Made by a program: the position numbers and the translations under genes. The notes under the pieces are model-generated. The model ran no database searches. It worked only from the letters and a program-made list of their open reading frames with translations, and had not been told where the DNA came from. Below are positions 1-6,986 of a DNA stretch of 10,367 nt, piece after piece (position 1 is the stretch's first letter; each line of letters opens with the position of its first letter). Origin of the DNA: UBA6176 sp041688515 (GTDB lineage: Bacteria > Verrucomicrobiota > Verrucomicrobiia > Limisphaerales > UBA9464). The stretch spans positions 1 through 10,367 of the forward strand of contig JBDNHZ010000533.1 of the NCBI GenBank assembly GCA_041688515.1, written 5' to 3'.

Positions 1-1568
1 GCACCGGCGCGATCATGGCGGTGCCCGCCCATGACGAACGCGACTTCCAGTTCGCGAAGAAGTTCAACCTGCCCGTCGTGCAGGTGGTGCAACCGCCCGA
101 TCCGAAGACGGACTGGCAGGGGTTCTGCGATGAAGGAACTGCGGTCAATTCGGCCGGGCCGGAGATTGCCCTGAACGGCCTGCCGACGGCGGAAGCCAAA
201 CGCACGATCAGCGCCTGGCTGGAGTCCATGGGGGTTGGAACCCGGACGATCAACTACAAGCTGCGCGACTGGCTGTTCAGCCGGCAGCGGTATTGGGGCG
301 AACCGTTCCCCATCGTCTGGACGACCGGAGCGGACGGGCAACGCCAGCACTCGGCCATTGCGGATTCCGAGCTGCCGCTGCTGCCGCCGCCCCTCGACGA
401 TTACAAGCCCACCTCCGACGGCCAACCGCCGCTCGCCCGGGCGACCGATTGGGTGCAACTGCCCGGCGGCGTGTCGCGCGAGACCAACACGATGCCGCAG
501 TGGGCGGGTTCCTGCTGGTATTATCTTCGCTACCTCGACGCCCGCAATCGCGAGAGCTTTACCGGCCGGGAGGTGGAGTCTTACTGGATGTCCGGTGCCG
601 CCGCGATTCCCGGCCAGGGCCCGGCGCCGACGCCAGGCGTCGACCTGTATGTGGGTGGCACGGAGCACGCCGTGTTGCATCTGTTGTACGCGCGTTTCTG
701 GCACAAGCTCCTGTTCGATCTCGGCCACGTCTCGACCTCCGAACCGTTCTATAAGTTGGTCAACCAGGGGCTGATCCTGGGTGAAGACGGCCAGAAGATG
801 TCCAAGAGCCGTGGCAACGTGGTGAATCCCGACGACGTCATCTGCGAGTACGGAGCGGATGCCTTCCGTCTGTACGAAATGTTCATGGGGCCGCTCTCCG
901 AGACCAAGCCGTGGAACACCCAGGGCGTCGAGGGTGTGTACCGCTTCCTCGGTCGAGTCTGGCGGGTCTTCGTCGATGGCAAGTCCGAGGACGAATTCGA
1001 ACAGGCCTGCGCCGTAGATCCATCGGTGGGGTCACAGCATCTCGCCCAGGTCCGGCTTTCGCCGGCGATCACCGAGGCACCCGCGGACGCTGCCCAACTC
1101 AAGACGCTCCATGCCTGCATCAAGAAGGTGACGGAAGACCTCGAAGGCATGCGCTTCAACACCGCCATCTCGGCGATGATGATCTTCACCAACGAGGTGT
1201 TGAACTGGCCGACCAAGCCCAGGTCGGTGCTCGCGCCGTTCCTCCAGTTGCTCGCGCCCTTCTCTCCGCATCTGGCGGAGGAACTGTGGGAACGCCTGCA
1301 CGCGCATCTGGGCAAGCCCGTTCCCAGCCTGACCTACGCCCCGTGGCCGGCCTACGATCCTGCGTTGCTGGTCGAAGATTCCTACGAACTGCCGGTCCAG
1401 GTATCGGGCAAGCTGCGGGATGTTGTCCGCGTCCCCAAGGACGCCACGCCGGCGCAACTCGAAGCGGCTGCGCTTGCCGCGGAGAAAGCCCAACCGTTCC
1501 TCACAGGCAAGACCATCCGCAAGGTCATCGTCATCCCCGGGCGCATGGTGAACATTGTCGCGAGCTGA
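1..1568 (+). CDS. leuS: Leucyl-tRNA synthetase, C-terminal ~520 residues (5' end outside window)
   Basis: Class I aminoacyl-tRNA synthetase that charges tRNA-Leu with leucine in the cytoplasm. The open frame runs in from the left edge: codons before the first internal ATG (base 15) read T-G-A-I, continuing the family motif TGAIMAVPAHDERDF at the end of the CP1 editing domain, whose Asp-rich HDERD segment helps hydrolyse mischarged tRNA. Then come the catalytic-core block WLFSRQRYWGEPFPIVW, the segment ETNTMPQWAGSCWYY, DLYVGGTEHAVLHLLYARFWH, and the ATP-binding KMSKS signature (bases 795-809). The anticodon-binding helical domain follows, then the C-terminal domain ending in the family-typical GKTIRKVIVIPGRMVNIV. 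The HIGH motif and the N-terminal part lie upstream of the window. The frame is intact to a TGA at 1566-1568, so this looks like a functional gene truncated only by the window boundary. Identification is firm. Confidence 0.97.
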   Translation, partial: TGAIMAVPAHDERDFQFAKKFNLPVVQVVQPPDPKTDWQGFCDEGTAVNSAGPEIALNGLPTAEAKRTISAWLESMGVGTRTINYKLRDWLFSRQRYWGEPFPIVWTTGADGQRQHSAIADSELPLLPPPLDDYKPTSDGQPPLARATDWVQLPGGVSRETNTMPQWAGSCWYYLRYLDARNRESFTGREVESYWMSGAAAIPGQGPAPTPGVDLYVGGTEHAVLHLLYARFWHKLLFDLGHVSTSEPFYKLVNQGLILGEDGQKMSKSRGNVVNPDDVICEYGADAFRLYEMFMGPLSETKPWNTQGVEGVYRFLGRVWRVFVDGKSEDEFEQACAVDPSVGSQHLAQVRLSPAITEAPADAAQLKTLHACIKKVTEDLEGMRFNTAISAMMIFTNEVLNWPTKPRSVLAPFLQLLAPFSPHLAEELWERLHAHLGKPVPSLTYAPWPAYDPALLVEDSYELPVQVSGKLRDVVRVPKDATPAQLEAAALAAEKAQPFLTGKTIRKVIVIPGRMVNIVAS

Positions 1569-1582
1569 ACCCGTGTTAGACT
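1555..1582 (+). promoter_or_regulatory. Possible sigma-70-like promoter for the 1589 ORF
   Basis: TTGTCG at 1555-1560 and TAGACT at 1577-1582 (four of six matches to TATAAT) are separated by 16 bases and overlap the last codons of leuS. Initiation about seven bases after the -10 would fall at the ATG of the 43-residue ORF (1589), giving a leaderless or nearly leaderless transcript. This fits the absence of a Shine-Dalgarno sequence there. It is inferred from consensus matching only. Confidence 0.3.
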
Positions 1583-1588
1583 TGCCCC

Positions 1589-1720
1589 ATGTCCCGGCTT
1601 ACCCGACAGGAGCAGTTCGCAATCTGGATCCTGCTGCTCCTGATGGTGGGCGGTGGGGTGGGCCGATATCTGATCCGGCATCGCACCGCCGAACCACCCG
1701 GGATGGCCGCCCGCCGCTAA
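1589..1720 (+). CDS. Small single-pass membrane protein, 43 aa, unknown function
   Basis: A 43-residue ORF: a short polar N-terminus (MSRLTRQEQFAIW), one hydrophobic helix (about residues 12-25, rich in Leu, Met and Gly), then a basic tail (RYLIRHRT...MAARR). The shape suggests a single-TM inner-membrane peptide. It starts 20 bases after the leuS stop and ends four bases before the Minf_1886-family gene, so the two are probably co-transcribed. No clear ribosome binding site precedes the ATG; a candidate promoter would start the mRNA near the ATG itself. Similar tiny LTRxEQ-type membrane ORFs next to Minf_1886-family genes are something I recall loosely from Verrucomicrobia, but I cannot check this. 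Function is unknown. The alternative is a non-coding leuS trailer, although clean framing between two genes and the hydrophobic pattern favour a gene. Confidence 0.55.
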   Translation: MSRLTRQEQFAIWILLLLMVGGGVGRYLIRHRTAEPPGMAARR

Positions 1721-1724
1721 CGCC

Positions 1725-2120
1725 ATGAGCGATTTCGAGGCTTCCGTCGAGAAACTGGTCGTGCTGGATCCGCGCTATCCGCGGGAGGCCTACCTCTACC
1801 TCCGCTCGGCCCTCGACCACACCCAGGCCCTCTACAACCGGACCGGCCACGTCAGCGTCAATGAACTGCTGGAGGGCATCCGGGAGTATACCCTCAAGCA
1901 GTACGGCCCGATGTCCGCCCTGCTTCTCGAAGAATGGGGCATCCGCTCCTGCGTCGATCTGGGCGAACTGGTCTTCAATCTCATCGAGGCCGGGGAACTA
2001 AGGAAAACCGAGCAGGATCGGCGGGAGGACTTCGCCGCCGGGTACCGTTTCTACGACGCATTCCGCAAACCCTACCTGCCCACCGAAGCCCGCTCGCCCG
2101 CCCCGGACCGCCCGGGTTAG
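1725..2120 (+). CDS. Minf_1886 family protein (Verrucomicrobia/Planctomycetes-type conserved protein)
   Basis: A soluble 131-residue protein with no signal peptide or TM segment. Recognisable family features are the N-terminal VLDPRYPREAYLYLRSALDHTQ block (about residues 13-34), the GHVSVNELLEGIREYTLKQYGPMSALLLEEWGI-like middle (about residues 41-74), and the terminal segment GYRFYDAFRKPY. These match the conserved family annotated as Minf_1886, known mainly from Verrucomicrobia and Planctomycetes, of unknown biochemical role. The length is typical and the frame intact; the last ~15 residues (Pro/Ala/Arg-rich) are a likely disordered tail. The gene follows the 43-residue membrane ORF by four bases. 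Its TAG stop overlaps the stop of the convergent membrane-protein gene, leaving no room for a dedicated terminator. The phylum hint is useful; the function is not known. Confidence 0.85.
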   Translation: MSDFEASVEKLVVLDPRYPREAYLYLRSALDHTQALYNRTGHVSVNELLEGIREYTLKQYGPMSALLLEEWGIRSCVDLGELVFNLIEAGELRKTEQDRREDFAAGYRFYDAFRKPYLPTEARSPAPDRPG

Positions 2121-3718
2121 GACCGCAAGGGGATCGTGAGCAGTGTGCGTCCGATGGCCGCAGCCGTTCCCACGACCAGCAGCCATCCTCCCCAGGCCAC
2201 CCAGGCCAGACGGGGAAACTCCCGCGTCGCCACCGCCGGCGCGAGGCAGACCCGGTGAAACGGACGCCCGTCCGGATTCGCATATTCCCTGCCTCGGATT
2301 CCGTCCCAGACGGATTCAAAGCGCTGTCCGACCACCCACAAGGGACGCTCGAAATGAACCCCGCCGGGTTTGTGAACGATGCCGGGGGCGTACCCTTCCA
2401 GGGCATCCGGATAGACGACGGACGCCACCTGCACGCACAGCGAGTAGGCGACCACGACGCACGCGAACGCACGCCCCCACGACGGCAGACGCTTCCAACC
2501 CTCGATCGCCAGCGCCGCGATCAGGACCACCGCCAGATGAACTGGCACCAGCGTATGCCGGTTGGCCCACGCTGCGGCCCCTTCCCAGGCGATGTAACGG
2601 GCGTAGAAAATCACCTGCGCCATGAAGGCGGCGAACAAGCCCGCCAGGAGCCAACCGCTCCTCCGTCGGAGAGTCCCTCTCGTGGCCCACAGCGCCAGTG
2701 GCACCAGCAGGACCAACGGATCGAACATCACCAGCGATCGTTGGGGTGTGATCAAGGGTCCCCAGAAACCTTCCCAGAAATTGCCCATCAACATCCAACC
2801 CTCGGACAACCCCGGGTTGTCCTGACGCGCCTGCTCTGACGCGATCGAGAAGTAGGTGCCCGTCCACCGGTCGAATCGGTGATGATGATAGATCCGCTCG
2901 ACCCCGAATCCGGTCAGCGCACCCGCGGCCAGAAGCACCATCGCCTTCAGCCAATCCCGGAGCCGTGGGCGTCCTTGGCTGATGGGGGTTGGAGAATTGC
3001 CACGGCAGGACTCCACTTCCTCAAGTCCGCTTTGCCGATGCCACTGGAGGCCGAACATGGCCAGAGCGATCCCGGCGGGAACGGCGAGGAAGGGTTGTCG
3101 AATCAGGAATCCGAAGCCGATCGCCACGGCCGCCGGCCAGAGAACGGCGCTGCGCCCGGTGTTCCACCAGCGCAAGGCTGCGTGGATCAGGATCAGTCCC
3201 AGCAGAACCATGAGGCTGTTCTCCTCGTGATCCTGGGAATAATGCAGGAACGAACTCGCCAACTGCAGGCCCAGCGCTCCTCCCACCCGGGCCGGACGAC
3301 CAAAGCCCGCCTCCAACAGCACCAGATACGCCATCAAGGCCGCCGTCGCGCACAACGGGGGGAAAGTCAGGACCGCCACCACGAACTCACGCAACTTCCC
3401 CTTCAGTCGCGGCGGCCCGACAAACCGTTCCAGACTTCCGGCCACCAGATCGGCCGGAAGCATGACCAGGCTCTGACCCAATCCGTAAGTGACGAAGTTC
3501 TTCCCGTCGCGGCCCCGGACCATCCAACCGGGGTGATCGGCCTGGGGAACATCCTGCCAGAGCCAACGGGTCGCCTTGAGTCGCTCGGTGGTGTTGACCT
3601 CGCCCAGGGTTCCCGTCTGGACGCACAGACAGATCAACCAACAGAAGACCCACAAACCCAGTCGCGTCCGGCCTTCCACCGTCTGCAAAAATTCAACCAG
3701 ATGCCGGATCGGTTTCAT
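2117..3718 (-). CDS. Polytopic inner-membrane protein, GT-C glycosyltransferase-like
   Basis: A 533-residue protein with about ten to twelve hydrophobic segments (roughly residues 18-36, 111-137, 142-158, 168-182, 191-225, 257-274, 330-346, 354-372, 390-405, 415-436, 504-524). The long loop after TM1 carries DG-x-NFVTYGLGQSLVMLP (about residues 71-88), a pattern I associate with ArnT/PMT-like GT-C membrane proteins that use lipid-linked sugars. That would place catalysis on the periplasmic side. No complete catalytic signature is certain, so function is inferred from topology and this motif. The ATG at 3718 was chosen because upstream residues in the same frame are Arg/Gly-rich, low-complexity, and overlap the preceding genes. 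The start lies 44 bases after the 57-residue ORF, so it is probably the last gene of that operon. The TAA stop overlaps the convergent Minf_1886 stop. Confidence 0.7.
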   Translation of the reverse strand: MKPIRHLVEFLQTVEGRTRLGLWVFCWLICLCVQTGTLGEVNTTERLKATRWLWQDVPQADHPGWMVRGRDGKNFVTYGLGQSLVMLPADLVAGSLERFVGPPRLKGKLREFVVAVLTFPPLCATAALMAYLVLLEAGFGRPARVGGALGLQLASSFLHYSQDHEENSLMVLLGLILIHAALRWWNTGRSAVLWPAAVAIGFGFLIRQPFLAVPAGIALAMFGLQWHRQSGLEEVESCRGNSPTPISQGRPRLRDWLKAMVLLAAGALTGFGVERIYHHHRFDRWTGTYFSIASEQARQDNPGLSEGWMLMGNFWEGFWGPLITPQRSLVMFDPLVLLVPLALWATRGTLRRRSGWLLAGLFAAFMAQVIFYARYIAWEGAAAWANRHTLVPVHLAVVLIAALAIEGWKRLPSWGRAFACVVVAYSLCVQVASVVYPDALEGYAPGIVHKPGGVHFERPLWVVGQRFESVWDGIRGREYANPDGRPFHRVCLAPAVATREFPRLAWVAWGGWLLVVGTAAAIGRTLLTIPLRS

Positions 3719-3742
3719 CGCATTGGGAAGCCGCCAACTCAG

Positions 3743-3761
3743 ACCGGGCCCACCGGGCCCG
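3743..3761 (-). repeat. Tandem 9-mer / short GC hairpin between two cistrons
   Basis: ACCGGGCCC occurs twice in immediate tandem (3743-3751 and 3752-3760). The same bases can fold as a 7-bp stem (3745-3751 with 3755-3761) around a three-base loop. It sits one base past the stop of the 57-residue ORF and 24 bases before the membrane-protein start. There is no U-tract, so it is not a simple terminator. It could act as an mRNA processing, stability or polarity element; that role is inference. Confidence 0.4.
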
Positions 3762-3762
3762 C

Positions 3763-3936
3763 TCACCAGGTCGCCACCGATTCGGCCTGCATCACCCGGT
3801 CCACCACCGACTCCCAGTCCTGAGTCTGATCCAACCGGATCACCTCGACCGAGACCCCTTCGGCGCGCTGGGTCTCCATGATCTTCGTCGTCAACTCGTC
3901 CGGCGGTCCGTTCAACAGGTGCAGCACGTGTTTCAT
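3763..3936 (-). CDS. TusB/DsrH-like small protein, 57 aa
   Basis: A 57-residue ORF beginning MKHVLHLLNGPPDELTTKI and ending in ...VMQAESVATW. The opening beta-strand VLHLLN, a helix with TTKIMETQRAEG, a second strand VSVEVIRLD and a closing helix with VVDRVMQAESV resemble a short alpha/beta DsrE-like fold, nearest in size and style to TusB/DsrH. It contains no cysteine, so it cannot carry persulfide itself and would be a structural partner if the assignment is right. It begins five bases after the stop of the DsrE/F-like gene and is third in a run of three DsrE-type genes, which is the main support for the family call. Start codon ATG at 3936-3934; no strong Shine-Dalgarno is seen, consistent with translational coupling. 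Alternative: an unrelated small soluble protein. Confidence 0.6.
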   Translation of the reverse strand: MKHVLHLLNGPPDELTTKIMETQRAEGVSVEVIRLDQTQDWESVVDRVMQAESVATW

Positions 3937-3941
3937 GGAAG

Positions 3942-4379
3942 TCAGAACCGAAGGATCGAACTCGCTTCCGCGCAGCGACGCGACAACTCAATATCGTCGA
4001 TCGCCTCATACGGCGTTGTGGCCTCGCCCAGGTCGGCCGCATTCACGGCACCGGCCTCGACCCAGATCGGATGTCCCCACTCGCGAAGGATCGGGAGGTA
4101 GCGGGTGAAGTGATCCTCCTCCACCAAGTCATCCACCCACTCGCCCAATGCGCGGATCGCGGGGCCACGCAGGTACACCCGCACGTCGGCCTTCTTCCAG
4201 GTGCCCAACCCGGCGGCAACCCGGATGGCTTCCGCCGGTCGATGGGTTTCGCGGGGATCGCTGGTCACGAGAAAGAGGACCAACGGACGAACCTTCGTGC
4301 GGGTCTTCAATTCGGTCGGTATCGGGGTCGTCGGTGTCATCTGGGTCAGCGCTGGGGGATTCGTCTCGGCCGCGGTCAA
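3942..4379 (-). CDS. DsrE/DsrF-like (TusC-position) protein
   Basis: Up to 145 residues. The core starts VRPLVLFLVTSDPRETHRPAEAI (about residues 30-52), continues VRVYLRGPAIRALGEW and ends PIWVEAGAVNAADLGEATTPYEAIDDIELSRRC, an alpha/beta arrangement like DsrE/DsrF sulfur-relay proteins. The position occupied by the active cysteine in TusD/DsrE appears as non-cysteine residues (WVEAG); the only Cys is near residue 136. This suits a TusC/DsrF-like structural role. Two starts are possible. TTG at 4379 overlaps the upstream gene's TGA by two bases (typical coupling) and adds a Thr/Pro-rich leader. ATG at 4340 gives about 132 residues beginning MTPTTPIPTEL. I chose the longer form because of the overlap, without strong conviction. 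It is the middle gene of a three-gene cassette. Confidence 0.65.
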   Translation of the reverse strand: MTAAETNPPALTQMTPTTPIPTELKTRTKVRPLVLFLVTSDPRETHRPAEAIRVAAGLGTWKKADVRVYLRGPAIRALGEWVDDLVEEDHFTRYLPILREWGHPIWVEAGAVNAADLGEATTPYEAIDDIELSRRCAEASSILRF

Positions 4380-4681
4380 TTGAAGCTCACGAACCGGTCG
4401 GTAGCGGCCACCAGATCGCTGACCACGGTCAACCCGGCGTAGGCAGCGGAGTCATCGACGGGCAAGCCGCGCTGTTGGGCACCGAAAGCGCAGGCGTAGA
4501 GCTTGAGTCCCCTGGGTTTCAGCGCTTGCAGGTCCGGATCCCGCACACCCGCCACCGCGTCGTCCAGGCAGTACAGATACACATCCACCCCGCGTCCGAG
4601 CGCAGCCCGCGCCAAGTGCACGCCGTGCCGGAAGGCGGGCCGGTCCGGCCCGCAGGAGATCAGGATGCCGAGCTTGGCCAT
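4376..4681 (-). CDS. TusD/DsrE-like sulfur-relay protein
   Basis: A 101-residue cytoplasmic protein. It opens with strand MAKLGILISCGPD followed by FRHGVHLARAALGRGVDVYLYCLDDAV, the usual DsrE-fold N-terminal half. It then reaches LKLYACAFGAQQRGL (about residues 59-73), in which Cys64 aligns by context with the persulfide-carrying cysteine of TusD/DsrE (Cys followed by a short helix and an RG turn). TusD accepts sulfur from TusA in the tRNA 2-thiouridine relay; DsrE does so in dissimilatory sulfur metabolism. Which applies here cannot be decided, as no TusA, TusE, MnmA or dsr gene is in the window. The ATG at 4681 is preferred because residues further upstream in frame are Ser/Arg-rich and run through the bipA terminator. 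It is first in the cassette and overlaps the next ORF. Cysteines 10 and 38 are additional. Confidence 0.72.
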   Translation of the reverse strand: MAKLGILISCGPDRPAFRHGVHLARAALGRGVDVYLYCLDDAVAGVRDPDLQALKPRGLKLYACAFGAQQRGLPVDDSAAYAGLTVVSDLVAATDRFVSFN

Positions 4682-4730
4682 ATGCGTGGAGTTTGAGGGT
4701 GAATCCGCAGGCTGGGAAGCCTGGGAAATG

Positions 4731-4760
4731 AAAAGGGCCGGGTCCTGGTGGACCCGGCCC
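4731..4760 (-). terminator. Rho-independent terminator of bipA
   Basis: An 11-bp perfect GC-rich stem (4735-4745 with 4750-4760) closes a four-base loop (4746-4749) and on the minus strand is followed by four U (4731-4734). It begins 42 bases after the bipA stop and ends 50 bases before the TusD-like ATG. It should therefore end the bipA transcript and separate it from the DsrE-type cassette. Confidence 0.85.
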
Positions 4761-4802
4761 GTCCTGGCACCGAGGAGGCCAACCTCCGGGTGCACGCAGC
4801 GA

Positions 4803-6647
4803 TTACTTCGCCTGATCTTCGATGAACTTGATCGCGCGGGACTTCTCCGAGCGCTTGCGGGAGTTCTCGTCGAGGATCTTCTTCCGCAGGCGAAGATGAT
4901 GGGGAGTGGCTTCGACGTACTCATCCACGTCGATGTACTCCAGGGCGCGCTCGAGCGTCAGGCGGAAGGGCGCATTGAGCTGGATGCCCTTGCCGTCGCC
5001 CTGCGACCGCATGTTGGTGAGCTTCTTTTCGCGCACCGGGTTCACCGGGATATCCGCTTCGCGGGCGTTTTCACCGATGATCATGCCGACGTACACCAGG
5101 TCACCCGGCTCGACCATCAGGCGGCCGCGTTCCTGGACCATGTTCAGCGCGTAGGCCGTCGCCTCGCCGCCGTCCATGGAGACCAGCGAACCGTTCTTGC
5201 GAGCGGCGATCTCACCGCGGTCTTCACCGTACTCGTGGAAGAGATGGCTCATGACCCCCATGCCCTTGGTCATGTTGACCAGGTCGGTCTCGAACCCGAT
5301 CAGACCGCGCATCGGAATCACGGCCTCGACCGAGACCTGCGATCCGACATGATTCATACTGGTGATCTGGGCCTTCCGGAAGGAGAGGTTCTCCATCACG
5401 ACACCCAGGTTCTCCGAGGGGATTTCAACGAAGAGCTTCTCGATGGGTTCGAGAGAGTCGCCGTTCTCGCCCCGTTTCCACAGCACTTCGGGACGCGACA
5501 CCAGGACTTCATAGCCTTCGCGGCGCATCTGCTCGACCAGGATGGCAATCTGCATCTCGCCGCGACCGGACACCGCAAAGATCTTGGCGTCCGGGGTCTG
5601 GGCGATGCGCAGGGCCACGTTGGTGCGGATCTCGCGGACAAGGCGCTCCCACAGGTGACGGGCGGTGACGAGTTTGCCGTCCTGTCCACCGAGCGGACCG
5701 TCGTTGACGGCGAACTCCATCTGGATCGTGGGAGGATCGACGGGGAGATAAGGGAGCCCGGGGCGGGCTTCGGAATCACACAGGGTCTCACCGATGAAGA
5801 CGTCTTCGAAGCCGGCCAGACCGACGATATCACCGGCGTGGGCCTCCTTGACCTCAATGCGCTTCATGCCCTCGAAGTGATAGACCATGGTGATCTTGGC
5901 CTTGGTGAGGCGGCCATCGCCATGACGGCACATGGCGGGATCACCGACGGCGACCTTGCCGGAATAGATCTTTCCGAAGGCGATACGGCCCATGTAATCG
6001 CTGTAGTCCAGGTTGGCGACCAACAGCTGGAACCCGTCGCTGGCGTGCGCCCGCGGGGGCGGGATGTGCTTCACGATGGCGTCGAACAGCGGCTCCATCG
6101 TCCCGGTGACGTGATCGAGTTCGAGCTTCGCGTAGCCCATCTTTGCCGAGCAATAGATGAAGGGGAAATCGAGCTGCTCATCCGTCGCGTTGAGCGAGAT
6201 GAAGAGCTCGAACACTTGGTCGAGCACCTTCTTCGGATTGGCGTTTTCGCGATCGATCTTGTTGATGACCACGATCGGCTTGGCACCGGCTTCCAGTGCC
6301 TTGCGAAGCACGAAGCGGGTCTGGGCCTGGGGCCCTTCGGCCGAGTCCACCACCAGCAACACACCGTCGATCATGTTCATGATCCGCTCCACTTCCCCGC
6401 CGAAGTCGGCGTGTCCTGGAGTGTCGACGATGTTGATGTGATAGTTCTTGTAGCGGAAAGCGGCGTTCTTCGCCCGGATGGTGATCCCCTTTTCCTTTTC
6501 GAGGTCCATCGAATCCATCAGACGCTCGACTTGCGTCTCGGCCTGATTGGAACGGTAAGTGCCAGACTGCTTCAGAAGACAATCGACCAGCGTCGTCTTG
6601 CCGTGGTCGACGTGGGCAATGATTGCAATGTTACGAATATGCTGCAT
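4803..6647 (-). CDS. typA: Ribosome-associated translational GTPase BipA/TypA
   Basis: A 614-residue member of the EF-G-like GTPase superfamily that binds the 70S ribosome and supports 50S assembly and growth under stress. The G domain is complete: P-loop AHVDHGKT (residues 11-18), switch I/G2 EKGITI (about 52-57), G3 DTPGHADFGGEVERI (from 75), G4 NKID (129-132), G5 near SAKMG. Later blocks seen are GRGEMQIAILVEQMRREGYE and RGLIGFETD (domain III/V region), then the BipA-specific C-terminal section with NMRSQGDGKGIQL and ALEYIDVDEYVEATP, ending in a Lys/Arg-rich tail. Length is close to the usual ~605-615. ATG at 6647 is the natural start (MQHIRNIAIIAHVDHGKTT). It is monocistronic by appearance, with a candidate promoter upstream and a strong terminator downstream. 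No anomalies noted. Confidence 0.97.
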   Translation of the reverse strand: MQHIRNIAIIAHVDHGKTTLVDCLLKQSGTYRSNQAETQVERLMDSMDLEKEKGITIRAKNAAFRYKNYHINIVDTPGHADFGGEVERIMNMIDGVLLVVDSAEGPQAQTRFVLRKALEAGAKPIVVINKIDRENANPKKVLDQVFELFISLNATDEQLDFPFIYCSAKMGYAKLELDHVTGTMEPLFDAIVKHIPPPRAHASDGFQLLVANLDYSDYMGRIAFGKIYSGKVAVGDPAMCRHGDGRLTKAKITMVYHFEGMKRIEVKEAHAGDIVGLAGFEDVFIGETLCDSEARPGLPYLPVDPPTIQMEFAVNDGPLGGQDGKLVTARHLWERLVREIRTNVALRIAQTPDAKIFAVSGRGEMQIAILVEQMRREGYEVLVSRPEVLWKRGENGDSLEPIEKLFVEIPSENLGVVMENLSFRKAQITSMNHVGSQVSVEAVIPMRGLIGFETDLVNMTKGMGVMSHLFHEYGEDRGEIAARKNGSLVSMDGGEATAYALNMVQERGRLMVEPGDLVYVGMIIGENAREADIPVNPVREKKLTNMRSQGDGKGIQLNAPFRLTLERALEYIDVDEYVEATPHHLRLRKKILDENSRKRSEKSRAIKFIEDQAK

Positions 6648-6676
6648 AAGCGCGCGTTTCCCCGAAACCGGAGCCG

Positions 6677-6707
6677 CGTAGCATTACCACCCCGGGCAAA
6701 AGGTCAA
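6677..6707 (-). promoter_or_regulatory. Candidate promoter of bipA/typA
   Basis: On the minus strand TTGACC (6707-6702) is a five-of-six -35 match. The most plausible -10 lies in TAATGCTACG (6686-6677), giving a spacing of 15-19 bases depending on the hexamer chosen. Transcription would begin around 6670, leaving a leader of about 20-25 bases before the ATG at 6647. A GGGGAAA stretch lies about 10-12 bases before the start. The -10 match is weak, so this is a candidate only. Confidence 0.35.
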
Positions 6708-6862
6708 GGGCCGGTTGAGGCTCACAGAAATGGGGAAGGCCTGCCTCGCCTGACGCCGCGGGCGTCCTCGCCCGCCTCTTCCCTCCCTGCCCTGCCGAGG
6801 CGCGGCGGCGAAGCGGTCGAACATTGCAGAGCAGGTTTTCAGGGTCAGGATCCAGATTCTCC

Positions 6863-6916
6863 CGCGGAGACGCAGAGGCACGGAGAAGACGGGGTTTGGT
6901 TCTCTGCGTCTCCGCG
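6863..6916. repeat. Perfect 15-bp inverted repeat with 24-bp spacer
   Basis: The arm CGCGGAGACGCAGAG (6863-6877) is exactly reverse-complemented at 6902-6916. The arms contain the GGAGACGCAGAG-type word that I know from dispersed intergenic repeats in many environmental bacteria, including Verrucomicrobia. The structure is seen directly; the repeat-family assignment is recall and would need a genome-wide copy count. Confidence 0.75.
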
Positions 6917-6986
6917 TGTCTGCGGTCCATCTATCCGCCGATTACTCCGATGACACAGAAGGAAGCAGTGCAGTGCCAGACCGGGG
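6902..6986 (+). repeat. Dispersed repeat copy A (similar to 7472-7549)
   Basis: It begins CTCTGCGTCT, passes through TCTGCGGTC and CCGATTAC, then GACACAGAAGGAAG, and ends GTGCCAGACCGGG. The same ordered words, with small indels, recur at 7472-7549 in the same orientation. A shorter related piece (CCGATGACACGGATGACACA) occurs near 9952-9971. This points to a family of short dispersed repeats rather than coding sequence. Confidence 0.6.

Noticed and set aside
3719..4042. N-terminal extension of the membrane protein by 108 residues
   Set aside because: The extension is Arg/Gly-rich without structure and overlaps the 57-residue and DsrE/F-like genes; ATG 3718 gives a normal TM start.
4682..4924. 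N-terminal extension of the TusD-like ORF by 81 residues
   Set aside because: It would be translated through the bipA terminator and the bipA 3' end, and is Ser/Arg-rich; MAKLGILIS at 4681 is the proper fold start.
4503..6953. 816-codon plus-strand open frame opposite bipA/typA
   Set aside because: Its sequence is the mirror of a certain GTPase gene; the His/Asp/Val-rich composition is what antisense of high-GC3 coding DNA gives, and there is no family motif.
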